A stretch of 64,000 nucleotides of DNA, taken from contig NC_089241.1 in assembly GCF_000512585.2 (NCBI RefSeq), positions 2,852,001-2,916,000 of the forward strand. The letters are read 5' to 3'. The notes beneath the pieces are model-generated. The model saw only the letters and a list, made by a program, of their open reading frames with translations, did no database searches and had not been told where the DNA came from. Numbering within the stretch: position 1 is the first letter of the stretch; the number at the start of each line of letters is the position of its first letter. This DNA comes from Kwoniella bestiolae CBS 10118 (lineage: Eukaryota > Basidiomycota > Tremellomycetes > Tremellales > Cryptococcaceae). Shown piece after piece: positions 10,705-23,170 of the stretch. A program made the translations under genes and the position numbers.

Positions 10705-12493
10705 CTATATCTCTTTCCACCCTCCACCATCGTTACCCGCTAACAACTGGCTGACCAGGCCCAGACCGAACACAGTCACATGTGCAGTAGCTGCCATACC
10801 GAACTGCGATGCAAACATATCAGTACGATTCTCTTCACGGCTTATACTATAGGGTATGAGCCAAAAAGGAGAAACAACCACTCACCCCTCTATACAGCTG
10901 TCGAACACCAGCGAACCACCCTCCCTCATCCTTCTCGGTCATCTTCCTCTTCCTCCTCACGCCCGTCTCTTCCTGCAATATCCTCCAAATCGCCTCGACG
11001 ATCCCCACGTAATTCTTCTCTCGAAGCTTCACAATCGATTTCATATCTTTATGTTTCCCTCCCCTTGATCGCGATTGGAGTTGTAATCTCTTTCTAACCG
11101 TTTCGATCGGAAGTAGTACTAGTAGACTTGATAGACCGAGGGATAGGTCGATGAGACTGTAGGTGATAGGTGAGAAATCCGGGGAGATCTTCAATTGCCG
11201 TTCGATAATTAGTGGTATACTCAACGTCAAGAGTGGTCGGAGGGTATGTTCCAGGATTGAGGGGAAGAGGAGGTTCTGGTGGAAATAGAGATTGGAGAAC
11301 CCCCCCTCTTCGTCGATCATCTTCCTGAAGATGGTTACGCTGCTGGGCGTGCTGGGGTGATTCGTCGGTAACACTATCAACCTTGTTCTGATTACCTCCA
11401 ATGGAGACAGAAGGAGATGAGTAAGGAGATGGGAGGTTACCTGGAGGGAGAGGGGGATGGCTGGATTGGGTAATGCACTGAGAGAGATGTCGAGGTTGAC
11501 GGGTGAGTTTGGTGAGAGAATGAGTAAGAATGAGTGAATGGATGGTTGGAGGATGTTGGAGAGGAATGAGTGGATGGTAGAGACCAGTTGGGATTTCCAT
11601 AGACCGGGTAAACCCTCGGAAGAGGTATAGCGGATTCGGCGGATCATACCCCATACGCCGTTTCCGCGTGATATCTCGGGGTCGTCGTTGAGGAGCCATG
11701 AGGGGTGGACTGGGGGCAGTTGGGCATGCTTTTAGCTTGAAGTGACAGAGTACGATAATATGAAGGAATGAGGATGTGAAGAAATATCGAAGACATCTTG
11801 GATGATTGTTATTCGACGGGGTGGATATATGTATGATTTTAGACTGAGGGACAAGGGGATAGCCCACTCACGATCGGGTAGATACCCCGCTGCGTCTGTC
11901 TCCGCTACGATCTCAGGGGGAGGAGCGAGCGGTGCGGGAGGTTGAGCAAGTCTGTCGGAGAAGTACATGTCTGCTTCTTCGGGGTTACTTATCTATATAC
12001 ACCATCACCATGATCAGTACGACCTATAGTAAGAAATGGGATGATACTCACTTGATCATCCTGCAGTTCAAACTCCTCCTTCTCCCTCACCCCCTCAACT
12101 ATCTCCACCTCATCCGTTGCAAACCTCCTTCGAGGTCTATATTCAACTTGCAACAATGTCTTCCCCACTTCGAAGGGCATGCCCATAGCTGTAGTGAGAT
12201 ACTCCGAGAGGAACAGGTTGAACGGTCTTCCCATCATTGGAATGGCTAGGTTCTCATCATCTTCTACTGCTGTTGAGAACGACGAGGGCAGATGAGAGGG
12301 GCAGTGGGATTGGGTGCGGAAGATGAGGATGAGGGAGGTTGGACGGAGGGTGGGAGGAAGACCCATTCTTCTGCTGGGGGGGCTAAGGGGAGGGGTGGGG
12401 GTCAGCGAGGCGTCTACACTATCCGACTGCAGAAACAGAGTGTCACTGACTGTATAGCCCCCTTACTGACTGAGGACGTGCTGATGTGCTCAT
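10705..12493 (-). CDS. UGO1: UGO1-like mitochondrial outer-membrane carrier (fusion factor)
   Basis: Five exons (12493-12467, 12426-12052, 11992-11872, 11709-10886, 10803-10705) join in phase to 481 residues. The protein is a degenerate mitochondrial carrier. PFEVGKTLLQVEYRP near residue 85 and PIETVRKRLQLQ near residue 390 match P-x-[DE]-x-x-[RK]-x-[RK] carrier signatures, and a third, PLEVIRTRL, lies between them. GNGVWGMIRRIR is a conserved block of the Ugo1 family. The tail holds LYRGFGMAATAHV. Yeast Ugo1 sits in the outer membrane and links Fzo1 and Mgm1 in mitochondrial fusion. The start is the ATG before the small first exon, because the frame continues back through a clean intron to MSTSARPQS. 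Its promoter is shared with GEM1. Confidence 0.8.
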
Positions 12494-12919
12494 GTTGGGT
12501 AGTGTGCTGTCTTTAGTGAGAATGTCATATGAGATGTAGTTGTAGATGGTGATGATGCTGTTGACGCTGTTGCTATTGCTATTCCCTGTTAATATTGCCA
12601 CCCTTTATACTGCTACTATATTACTGGTAGTAACGGGATCAAATCTCATTATGTTTATTTTGGCCGTGCCGCGTAACAAGTCGGCCCTCGAATTATCCTC
12701 CATATCCTTTTATATTTTGGATCATACTACTCTGATACCTCGACGGCCACCCATCATCCTATCTCAAAGATCACTCGACTACAGTTCTCACTCTATCACC
12801 TCCATAGAGCAACAGCGAGGACCTACTCGTTTCTGGACATCTCGACATCCCGACACCTTGGTCCTCAACACAACAGACACACCTCATACCTCAACTCGTC
12901 GCACTGACCTTTACCCGGA
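12494..12919. promoter_or_regulatory. Bidirectional promoter of UGO1-like gene and GEM1
   Basis: Only 426 bases separate the two start codons, which face away from each other. Both genes encode mitochondrial outer-membrane proteins. A GATG/CTGTTG-rich stretch lies at 12545-12600. I see no certain TATA box. Confidence 0.6.
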
Positions 12920-15900
12920 ATGCCCCGACGTGATCTCGTGAGAATAGTACTGGTCGGCGATGGTGAGTACATGTATACATGCATGAAGCATGAGATCAAT
13001 GATCTCTAGTGTGAGATATGAGGCGAGGGTGACTGATATGCATATCATGCAATGTAGACGGAGTAGGCAAATCATCAATAATAACATCCCTAATAAAAGA
13101 ATCATTCGTGAATAATGTGAGTGAATCGATTGGTCCGATCCTCTCCTATAGTATCTCCAGCTGAGACGGTGATATGAAGGTTCAACACGTCGTACCCGAA
13201 GTGACTATACCGCCAGAAGTGACTCCTGAGAACGTTACAACCTCAATAGTGGATACCTCATGTACGTCCCACCCTCCTCTCGCTTTTCCACGAGAAAAAG
13301 CTAATTGCGTTGCTGAACCCATCAATAGCAAATCCCCGTTCTCGAGCACACCTCTTGTCGCAACTCACACGAGCGCACGTAATATGTCTGGTGTATAGTA
13401 TATCAGAACCGAGTAGTTTTGATAGAGTCGCGGAGTACTGGTTACCGTTGTTCAGAAGGGAAGGTATAAATGTGAGCTGATTCGACCTCACTTGTTCCCC
13501 AGAATCGGAATTGAACTGACGGTGTATGAGTAGATACCGGTGATTTTGGTGGGTAATAAGATAGATCTAAGGGGAGGACAAGTGACAAATCAGGGATTAG
13601 AAGATGAGATAGCACCTATCATGAGGGAGTTCAAGGTGAGTTACGTATCGCTCATTCTCAGCACCCAGGTCGAACCGAGTAACTGATAGGATCAATCTGG
13701 CGATAGGAAGTGGAGACGGTAGTAGAGTGTTCAGCATTACTCCCACTGAACGTATCGGAGGTGTTTTACTTCGCTCAGAAAGCTGTGTTACATCCGACTG
13801 CACCACTATACGATTCCAGAGAACATGTAAGCTTCCAGTTTGACCTTAAGTATGAGAACATGAACAGGCAGCTGACATTCACTATGACAGACACTGAAAC
13901 CCAAATGTCTGGAAGCATTGAAGCGGATATTCAGGATATCAGATGTAGATAAAGATGGACTATTGAATGCGGTAGAGTTGAATCAGTTCCAGGTGAGTCC
14001 CATTCTGGCCATGCTCCCTCCATGCATAATATCCCATGTTCTATGTGTAACGCGAATCAACGCTAAAACCTCTAAAATCTCCTACAGCAAAAATGCTTCT
14101 CCACCCCATTGCAGTATCAAGAACTAGAAGGTATACTAGACCTCGTCCGATCATATGACCCATCCGCCGTACTTCCCCTGCCCACCTACTCTGTCCCGTC
14201 CACCCCTCTACCTCGCGATCCAAATTACGGTCAGCTGGGTCAGTCACCGCCTGTGCTCTCTCCACCTGGAGAGGGGATAACGGAACTCGGTTTCTTGTAT
14301 CTGCATACGATATTTATACAGCAGGGTAGGATGGAGACTACTTGGACGGTCTTGAGGAAGTTCGGGTATGGAGAGGGTTTGGATTTGAGAGAGGACTTCC
14401 TGACGCCGAGGTATGTCGTTGGGTCTTATTTACTTATGTCATCCCATCATCCCGGCTGTTGGACTATCTATGGACATAGTCTCCTATATGACCTCAATCT
14501 CACAAGCGCAAGATACTGATGTCTTGTGTTACACAGGTTCGACGTCCCATACGACTGCTCCGTCGAGCTCTCACCACTAGGCAACCAATTCCTCACAGAC
14601 ATCTTCGAAGCATATGACAAAGATCAGGACGGCGCATTATCTCAATCTGAACTAGACGATTTGTTCTCAACTTCACCGGGTAATCCTTGGTCCGCAAGTG
14701 GTTTCCCAGATAGTACAATTACAGACGATATGGGCAGAGTGACACTACAGGGATGGTTAGCCCAATGGTCAATGACGACATTACTAGATCATCGGACCAC
14801 ATTAAATTACCTGGCATATCTCGGATATTCATCTACACCTTCAGCATCGACCGAACCTCCCTTATCTACTCCTACAGCACTGCATATTACCAGACCACGA
14901 AAACAGGATAGAAGGCAGAAGAAAGTTACGAGATCTGTTTTCCTATGTTATGTCCTCGGAGCGACTGGTTCGGGCAAGACTAGTTTGTTGAGGTCGTTTG
15001 TGAATAAGGGATTCAGGGGGCATGAGGATGGATCGCCGGGAGGTTATGAGCCCACGACGAAAGTGTTGAGCGTGGTGAATTCTGTGGAGATTGAGGGGCA
15101 GGAGAAGTATCTGGTGGTGAGTGGACTTACCTTCTCAAGCAATGAGCATATCTACCCAATATTTCAAATCTAAATCTACATACTCGAACCCAGTCTTTCC
15201 GTCCAATTTGTAGTCGAGAGATGTGATCCTTTCGTCTACTGGTATTTTCAGGGAGCTGACATTCAACTTCGTCTACCATCACTCACAGCTACAAGAGTTC
15301 GGCTCAAAATACGAATCCGAGACATTACGCAATTCCAAGAAACTAGATATGGCCGACGTGATAATATACGTGCATGATTCGAGCGATACCAACTCGTTTT
15401 CGTATATATCGAACTTGAGGGTAAGTCATCACTTACTCTTCTTACACATCTGATTCTCGTCGGCCAGTATCACACATAAATGCTCGATGTCGATCAGTCT
15501 GTACAGAGACAATCAACTGATGTCTTATTTCTTGTAATATAGCAACAATACTCGCTCGATCACATACCGGCTATCTTCGTAGCTACCAAGTCGGATTTGG
15601 ATCTAGCTCAGCAGCGTCATGAAGTCCAGCCTGATTCCTATTGCCGAAGGTTAGGTTTGCCCGCTCCTATGGCTGTGAGTGCCAGATTGGGGCCTATGAC
15701 GAATCTCTGGGTGGCTGTTACGAGAGTGGGCTTGAATCCGTGAGTGGTTCCTATACATAGAATCTATCAAGCCGTTGGTTCCTCCTCAAGTGTAATCAAT
15801 TATACGATATACATGTGATATGGTTCGCAACTTGAAGATTCAACGCCTACAGAATACCAAGTCTCCCTGATCATGTTCTCCATCCACTCTTTAGAGCTAC

Positions 15901-16118
15901 GCTGACATGTAAATTTTCCCAGAACATCATCCCTCGCTCGAGGTCCCTCATCAACAATGTCCCCTGCCCAGCGCGTACGGATGATCGCGTCGATAACGCT
16001 GGCTACGACTACATTCACAGCTGTCGTGGGCGTTTGGATGAGGTATCAGGGGTACACGCTGAGAGGTATATGGGGTTGGATAGGACGGATGAGTGGGTTG
16101 GGCAGGGGGCAGCAGTAG
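12920..16118 (+). CDS. GEM1: Mitochondrial Rho GTPase (Miro)
   Basis: A multi-exon gene with the complete Miro layout. The first GTPase domain has P-loop GDDGVGKSS, whose first GD is split by the first intron (exon 1 is 12920-12962), and the switch region VPEVTIPPEVTPENV. Two EF hands follow: DVDKDGLLNAVEL (near 13945) and YDKDQDGALSQSELDDLF (near 14620). The second GTPase domain has P-loop GATGSGKTS (near 14970). A C-terminal transmembrane anchor (ITLATTTFTAVVGVW, near 16000) precedes the stop at 16116-16118. Gem1 is a calcium-binding tail-anchored GTPase of the mitochondrial outer membrane, involved in mitochondrial shape, inheritance and ER-mitochondria contacts. Short introns are frequent. 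I did not fix every junction. Confidence 0.92.
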
Positions 16119-16635
16119 GATGCATCCACCGAAGAAGGGGTTAGAGTGTAGTACATTCATTGGTTGCTGGGAGTACTGGCGTGATGTTGGGTGGTTCATG
16201 CATTGCATTGTTCACTTATCACTGTACACTTATTACTGCAAGAGTCGATTTTCGGCTGAGGGCTCTACTGCCAACTGGGGAGTACTGTCTACAGTATAGT
16301 CACAATCGAGACTAAACACAAATACTGAGGTCGAAGACGTGTTCAAGCTTGGTACAAGTTTAAGGTAAAACATCATATCAGGTAAAATCAGATACAATCA
16401 TCGTGTATGATTTGATCCAATCCTCTATGGGTATCAACCGTTCGAGCAAGGTACTGTAATGTAGATATACAATCAACAATCACAACACAACACAATTCAA
16501 CATCTCTGCGGAAGACGGAGAGCGAACGGAGTAGTCCAGTAATTCCCTCTTCCTCTGACTCCGTCATTCGTGTATTTATCAAATCAAAAAAATTATCGTT
16601 GGACATTTCATATTGTTCACCTCACATCAAATCAG
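16119..16635. other. Convergent intergenic region
   Basis: About 515 bases between the 3' ends of GEM1 and the disordered-protein gene. No coding signal is seen. Confidence 0.4.
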
Positions 16636-17919
16636 CTACCTCCTCCCCCTCATAGCCCCTTCAATCCCCTCCAACCCCCCTCTGACCCTTCTCAGCCCAT
16701 CGGCAAATTCCGACGCATCATCAGCAGAGAAAGAGAGGCTCAGAGAGAACTCGTACCGTCCTCTGTGTCGCGTAGCCTCGTCACGTCCATTTGAAATGTC
16801 CCGAGGGTGGGGCGGAAGGATGTCGTCGAAGTTTAGGTTCAACGATGTTGATGAGATCGTATCAATCTCTCCGTTGGTATCGGTGTGGAATGAGGGAAGA
16901 GTTGAGGTGGAGGATGAGGGATAGACGATTATATCCTGTGGATCTATCTGGATATCTTCCTGACTGAGTGTGCTATAGCGGTCCGAGCGAGCATAGGGAT
17001 GCGACTCGGTAGATTTCGCTGTATAGCGCTCGTCTCGATGCGGGACGTACGTGATACCATCTGTGGGTTGCAGGGCTAATTGGGATGGAATGAGGTATGA
17101 TCTGATCATATTTTGGAATTGAGGCTGAGGCTGAGGAGGTACGTGGAAACGTCGAGGGGGAGATAAATAAGGTTGATATCCATGGTGAGGTCGAGGTTGA
17201 GGAAAGTATGGGTTATTGGAAACGTATGATCCATCAGGATATGGCCGATAACCCGAGTGAGGGTACGAAGGATGTCCATAAGTCATCGTTGAAGACATGC
17301 TCGGCATCCCAGCGAAGATATCGTTATGCTCACTCTTCGAAGTACCGGCGTGGGATCGGGTGGACGAGCGAGTGTATTTCGAAGAGGAAGAGGAAGGACC
17401 GGATTTTGAATGCTTCGAGGTGGTAGATCTCGATGATGCTATGGGAGTAGAGCTAGAGCCGCCGGTGATCTCAGTCAGGATTGGTATCGGATCAGGATCG
17501 ATCCTACTGGACGATCCCTCCGTCGTATTCCGGCTCGTGCGGGTCGGATCAAGATCGAGGTAGATCTCTTCGTACCGAGGTGGTAAGTCCTCTCCTGCTG
17601 CACTCGTACCTGTATTTCCAGTTGATTGCGATTTCTGAACCGTCCCATAGTCGTGCTGAGGGTGATATCCACCCGACTCACGTCCGCGTTCACGTCTCAC
17701 CTCGTCTTCGCCCGTACTGTCATCTGACCTCTCCTCAGGGGATGTACCATACCCATCCGCCTCAGAGTCAGAACCAGGTCGATACTCCCCCTCTTGCTCA
17801 ATATACGAATCGTAACGCCTCAAATCACCCCACCATTTTCCGATCGGGGGGTCAGGCGAGGGTGCGCGCGGACGGGGACCTGGTCGAGGGGGGCGGCGGA
17901 ACATGTTGATCAATATCAC
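16636..17919 (-). CDS. Disordered Ser/Tyr/Pro-rich protein with PY motif
   Basis: A single 427-residue frame that I do not recognise. The N-terminus is Pro/Arg-rich (MFRRPPRPGPRPRAPSPDPP), and the next 200 residues are acidic and Ser-rich. PPRYEEIYLD near residue 112 contains a PPxY motif, the known ligand of WW domains such as those of Rsp5-type ubiquitin ligases. The middle is rich in Tyr, Pro and Gly (HPSYPHSGYRPYPDGSY). No fold, signal peptide or membrane segment is visible. The start could be M1 or M6 (MFRR). It may be an adaptor or substrate of an Rsp5-like ligase, but this rests on the motif alone. Confidence 0.6.
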   Translation of the reverse strand: MILINMFRRPPRPGPRPRAPSPDPPIGKWWGDLRRYDSYIEQEGEYRPGSDSEADGYGTSPEERSDDSTGEDEVRRERGRESGGYHPQHDYGTVQKSQSTGNTGTSAAGEDLPPRYEEIYLDLDPTRTSRNTTEGSSSRIDPDPIPILTEITGGSSSTPIASSRSTTSKHSKSGPSSSSSKYTRSSTRSHAGTSKSEHNDIFAGMPSMSSTMTYGHPSYPHSGYRPYPDGSYVSNNPYFPQPRPHHGYQPYLSPPRRFHVPPQPQPQFQNMIRSYLIPSQLALQPTDGITYVPHRDERYTAKSTESHPYARSDRYSTLSQEDIQIDPQDIIVYPSSSTSTLPSFHTDTNGEIDTISSTSLNLNFDDILPPHPRDISNGRDEATRHRGRYEFSLSLSFSADDASEFADGLRRVRGGLEGIEGAMRGRR

Positions 17920-18516
17920 TTGACTGTATTCGAATTCGCAAGTAAACTGTGATCTATATTATTGTACGGTGGAATGCTCTGTGTAGAACGAAGTGAATGC
18001 TGTGGGATTGGGTAGAATAACGTGTTGATTGGAATGAATGAATGTTACAACACAGCACTTTGATGCTAGGTCGCCACTCCCTCATCTCACGAACCTTATC
18101 ATACCATTTATAGAAATCCACCTCGCCGCTCGACTTCTCAAGATGTACAGTACCTTGATACTCGGCTCTCAGTACGATGCATAGCCCATCTCACATAGCC
18201 CAGCGAAGACATATAAAGGAAGGTGAGATCGCCAACGTCATTGTAGATTTGAGAGAAGACAGGGCGATACGCTGGGAGTTTGTATCGCATCGTAGAAGCT
18301 CAATATTGACCTTCGGTGATCGATGCGATGTTTACTGTACAGTACGCGCACGTTACCGAACGAGTGCCACACTAAGGTTCACTACAAGTCATATCAAGTC
18401 ATTATAAGATTATAAGATTATATACAACATTATACACTCTCCATCCAACTCAGCATTATAATCCAAATGAAATATCCTCTTCACCCCACCCAGCAATTCC
18501 CAGCACAAGCCCACCC
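17920..18516. other. Intergenic, promoter of disordered-protein gene
   Basis: About 600 bases. A short repeated ATTATAAGATTATAAGATTATA stretch lies near 18398-18422. No gene is seen. Confidence 0.4.
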
Positions 18517-20803
18517 TCAGGCCAACCTGATACCCCAGACGGCCCACAACTTCCAAACAATCTTCCAATCCATCTCGATCTCCTGCAAAAACCTAATCTT
18601 GATTCCATCGTATTCCGTCGGCGAGATCCCCGCACCGTCAATGATGAGTAAACGCGAAGTATCAGGGAACTGCTTGACATCGCGAATCATCACTGAGCCT
18701 ACTGAGCGTTGTTTTGGGTCTGAAGTGCATACGTCAAATCAAGTCAATACAATGCCAATGTCAATAGAGTACAGTACATCACTTACCCTGCGACCACGGT
18801 GTGAGTGGCCAATCCAGCGCTACCGAGTCCACTTGCTGGAAGAGACCTGAGTCCGTAAAGTATTGGGGTAGTTTGGGGGCAAGTTGGGGGTCTGTACCTC
18901 TATTGAGCATTGCTCTGAAGATCGAGTAGGGTCTTGTCAGCGACAGTCGTGAACAAGAATAACAGAGACGTGCTGCTATGATGGAAAAGTTCAATGGAAT
19001 TACCCAAGTTACTTACTTTTGTAGTCCATTTTCCCACCTGTTCCACCCCTTGAGCTCTCTTTGAGATTGTCCCTCAGGTAAGATCAAGTTGATATCAGGT
19101 TCAGTAGCTACGTACATCCCGCCGGGCTTGATCACTCTTGCTATGTCCACAAGAAGAGAAGGGTAATCACGGAGCTAATCGCATGAAAGTTAAGATCCAA
19201 CATCATGAAGAAGTCTTGACAGAGCCTCGATCGTCATGGTATTTATGGGAGACTGTTCAGAGGTATGAGAGCTATCGCACTTACCCCCATAACCAGAAGT
19301 CTACCAGTGACCAGATCAAATGTCCCATCAGGATAAGGTAGTCCCTTGGTGATATCGTCCATGGCGAACGAGCAATTGTCGGGTAATGTATCAGGCTGGA
19401 TCGGTACCAGGTCGATCTGGTTGGCAAATCACAAAACGTTGAATCCAGTTACCGTTACTGTACCTCTCCTTACTCGTTGTCGAAGGCAGAACCTGCCCCA
19501 CTTACACCTATAAACTCAGCTTCGGGGAACTCCCGGGCCATCTCCAAACACCAAGTACCAGTACCGCAACCCAGGTCCAGCACTCGCATATTCTTACCTA
19601 GTGGTGAGTGGGTCCGCAAGAATTCGCCCACATGAGGTAGGTAATTACCGCCGAACAGCTAATCAACTTCCAGGTGAGTTCGATACGTTTTGCTATGTGT
19701 CTTGAACTTACTATACGAATAGCATGGTGCTGGATATCGAGTCTCTGATGTCATCAAATGAATATATCAGCTACACCGTACATATCGCTGAGACCAGATG
19801 ATGTTGAGTCAAGCTCACCTGGATTTCTTCAGTATCTAGTATCTCACCGACCATTAGCTCGCTCGCCTTCTCCAAGGGATGGTGTTTGCTGTCAGCTTAC
19901 CGGCGGGAAGTGCATAATCATCTGTCATCCATAGATTGTATCATATCAGCTTAAAATATCCAATTCGCCACTCCACCCACTCACCCTGAATAGCATTATA
20001 AAGTCTCCCCTCATCTTCCCTAAACCTAAACACATCTAACAAGTCAGTACAAAATCAAGCATGCATCGAAAGTATTCGAGTGCGCTTACACAGCATGCTG
20101 CATACTCGACGTGAAAGTGAAGCTCGACCCCGTAGGACTGGGTGGGCCCTGCGATCCCGATCCAACACCTCCCATAGGGGCATACTGCGTTTGAGGGGTG
20201 AGTGGCGGAAGGGTTGAATTTTCGGTGGAAGAGGGGGTAGGCGATAATGGGTGTGCGGGGGTGGTACCACCAAGTGTCATTGCTATTGATTGTTGCTGTT
20301 GCTGTTGCTGTGGTTGCTGCGAGGAGTACGGTCGGGGATGGGGATGAGATTGAGATTGAGATCCAAGAAAAGGTAAGGTGGGTTTATCCTTTTGTACGGG
20401 TAAGGTGGGTAACCAGTTTGGAGGTGGGGATTTGGTCGTATCTGCCAAGCCATCGCATCAACACATCAATAAGTTACATAACGATTATTCAGCTTTCGGT
20501 AAATTTCGAAATGACAAGTGAGAAGCGATCAAAGCTTGTGTGCGACGTGACATGTGACGGACAGGGCAACCTGACAAGTAACTCACCATCATCAGCCACC
20601 GTACCCGTACCCGTACCTTGGTCGTCCACATTGATCGCTTCTTCCCCTTCTCCTTGCTGCGTTACCGCTGAAGATGATTCCGAATCCTGATTATCATGAC
20701 CACGCAGCATCAATCCCAGTCCATAAGACTTGGCTCTGGGTTTTGGTTTCCCTCGCTGTTCATCGTCTGCATGGGGTGAAGTGGGTCGTTTGGACATTCT
20801 CAA
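18517..20803 (-). CDS. Class I SAM-dependent methyltransferase with disordered N-terminal arm
   Basis: A multi-exon gene. Exon 1 (20803-20587) and exon 2 (20441-20090) encode about 190 disordered residues, including a polyglutamine tract (20281-20318) and Pro/Ser-rich stretches. The following small exons give VFREDEGRLYNAIQ, then DDYALPAD. RLDIQHHAIRI and LFGGNYLPHVGEF come next. The SAM-binding motif I is VLDLGCGTGTWCLEMA (near 19580), then FIGVDLVP and VIKPGGMYV. The C-terminus ends at the stop 18517-18519. Domain order resembles fungal LaeA-like and related methyltransferases, which act on proteins or small molecules. The target cannot be told from sequence. The start could be M1 (20803) or M3 (20797). 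Confidence 0.85.
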
Positions 20804-21490
20804 TGCAAGTTACCGGGTTCGAACCGAGGTCATGATATTTCAAGTGACTGAAGGGAATAAGGTTATCTGAGATGAGCTGAGAGGGGATAAAGAGAGGGAA
20901 GATTGCGAATGATGGTTCCTTTTATATAGATGACTTTGTTTTCATGATATGTGTATATGTATGTATTTGTTTGATGGTAACAAGAAGAAGGGCGCAATTC
21001 AAGCTTGTTCTCACTCTCACGGACACAGTATAGTAGACCATCAGTCAACTCCGATCAACTCAGCCCCGATTCACCATACTGTAGTAAGCTTGCCTTCGGG
21101 CATAAGGTGGGTCTCAAAGGATGTGCTTGTGTATGCGTTTCATCATCAAACACAAGTGGGCAGTGGCGAGCGGCGAGTGGGGGGGGGGGGGGGGAGGGAT
21201 CTGGGTGCAATGCTGGTGCGAGGTCCGATCAGTAAACATGGTCAGTATACGGTGTACATGATGAGCTCAGACCTTTTACCCTTTTTATCAGAGGATCAAA
21301 GCGGAGCAGGGGGGGTGTATGTTGGTACCATAGTCCATAGTACAGTTGTTAGTGACATGGTGCATTGGCATCCACATTATTACTCGGTTGACTAGATCCA
21401 AGATGAGACAATCACACAAGGCACCGACTAGATCCATCACCTCATTCCCCCATCTTGGGCGTGAGATACCTTATTTTCGATCAACACACA
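20804..21490. other. Intergenic with long G run
   Basis: About 690 bases upstream of the methyltransferase. It holds a 16-base G homopolymer at 21179-21194. Overlapping small frames are not convincing genes. Confidence 0.5.
21179..21194. repeat. Poly-G tract (16 G)
   Basis: Sixteen consecutive G on the + strand within G-rich flanks (GGCGAGTGG before, AGGGATCTGGG after). It could form a G-quadruplex, and is also a likely site of length error in sequencing. Confidence 0.9.
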
Positions 21491-23170
21491 CTAAATACTC
21501 AGAACCTCCTCCCATAGCTTCTCCCTCGATACCTTGCCAACCTGCGCGTAAAGCTCGGGCACCCCGGTATTTTCAGTTTCCATCACGAGGGCCTCGAACG
21601 GTTCCCAGATGACCGGGCCTGCGAGTGAGCGTGGGTCAGCTTGTCAATCTCCTCTCGACTTATCTGAGTGATGTGATATACAGGATACGTAGATTGATCA
21701 CAGAGCAAAAGAAGTACCACAGTACACTCACCCCTAAATCCCGTATCAAAAACAGCCCTCGCAACCTCTCCAACTCTCGCCACTCCCATATCCCTCTTCT
21801 CATCCTTCACATCCTTACCCGCACTCCTACCGACGTATGGTACAGCCCTTCCACATAAGACCCACGAGGACCTAGTAGGCGTATCGGCTCCCTGGGATTT
21901 ATGCCACTCGTCGAATGGACTTCCATGTGTCAACGCAGGAGTGGGAGGGAGGACATCCGATATTTCAAGGTAGAAGATCAATTCTTTGGGTATGGCTTTG
22001 ATCCTGTCAATTAACTCTGAGAAGTTGGAGGATGGGGGAGGGGTGGATGAGGTGGGGTCGTAGCCGTATGTGGGTGAGAGGGCCATTTGGGCTGTATCGA
22101 GACATAGGCCTAGGTTGGGTCGGTTCTGGTACGAAGACAATGGGGGTTAGTAAGCGATCTTTTCAATGTAGGTTTCGAATTCTTATAAAGATTGAATCCG
22201 CAGGATGGTCCATCAGCCAGAAACGAGTTTCGTAAATATCAATAGCCTTCGCTTGACTACAGTGCGATATTCCCACATATATAGACCCGATTTGTTCTGA
22301 GAACCCCACTCACCCCTTTCTTGACGATCTCCAAGCACGCCTCCCACGTAGGATACCTCGGCGAGAAGCACCACGGCTCATATGCGATTTTGACTGGTTT
22401 AGCCAGATCAGCCAGCCAAGCGAGGTCGGACGCAGTCTTGTCGTCCCCCCCGTCCGCAGAGGCTTCGTCGTTCGCCCCGACCTAAACCCGAAAAAAGGGA
22501 ATACGAATATAGTCAGCTCGTTCCCTTATTTGGCATACATGATTTCTACCCCAATCAACCTCACTCCAATGGTACAACTCGTACACTCATCCCGAAGCCA
22601 AATCACTCACCTGCAGATACTCCACCCCCAAAAGCTTACACAACCCCACCCACCTCTCCGCTTTCCTCCTACACCACTCTTCCCTCTCATGTCCCTTCGG
22701 CCACCCATCAAATTGGTTCAGGGGCTGAAGCATCAACAACCTTAATCCGTACTTCCCAGCCAGAGCTTTCAACTCTTCAGCGTGGTCGTACATGGCTTGC
22801 CAGATAGTAGAGTCGGACGGATCAGGCTCGTCATCTACTTTCCATTCTTCTGGACAGGTTGAAGGAGGGCTGGGTGGGTGGGGCATCAGCTTTCGCGTTC
22901 ACGAAGACTGATCTGGCCGCCGATCCAGGTGCCATCTTTGAAACGAAGAAAGAAAGAGAGTTAAACCCAAAGCCAGCACACAACTTACAGATTGACTCTT
23001 CCCCTCACCCATGCTACATAGTTTCCAAAACCCAATTCAACCTCTTTCCACCCGTTATTCTGCATAGCTTGAAACTTGATCTCAAGCGTATGGGCAGGGT
23101 TCAACCCCAAACTCGGCGTAGCATACCCAATAGGGAGGGAGTTGAGCTCTGCTGAGGTGATTGGTGACAT
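21491..23170 (-). CDS. 3-Dehydroshikimate dehydratase-like TIM-barrel protein
   Basis: Xylose-isomerase-like TIM barrel resembling fungal 3-dehydroshikimate dehydratase (qa-4/QutC type), which converts 3-dehydroshikimate to protocatechuate in quinate catabolism. Seen: NNGWKEVELGFGNYVAW at the N-terminus; GLRLLMLQPLNQFDGWP; KLLGVEYLQVGAND; KIAYEPWCFSPRYPTWE; NRPNLGLCLDTAQ; FYLEISDVLPPTP with HGSPFDEWHKSQG; and PVIWEPFEALV near the end. The E, D, H and E residues in these blocks fit the metal-binding positions of the fold. About seven exons are present. The junction after exon 1 (near 22990-22850) is ambiguous, because several acceptors keep the frame. No other quinate-pathway genes flank it, so the substrate may differ. 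Confidence 0.75.

Noticed and set aside
11094..11867. 257-codon minus-strand frame overlapping the UGO1-like gene
   Set aside because: It is a shifted reading of the same strand. The carrier motifs and splice phases support the other frame.
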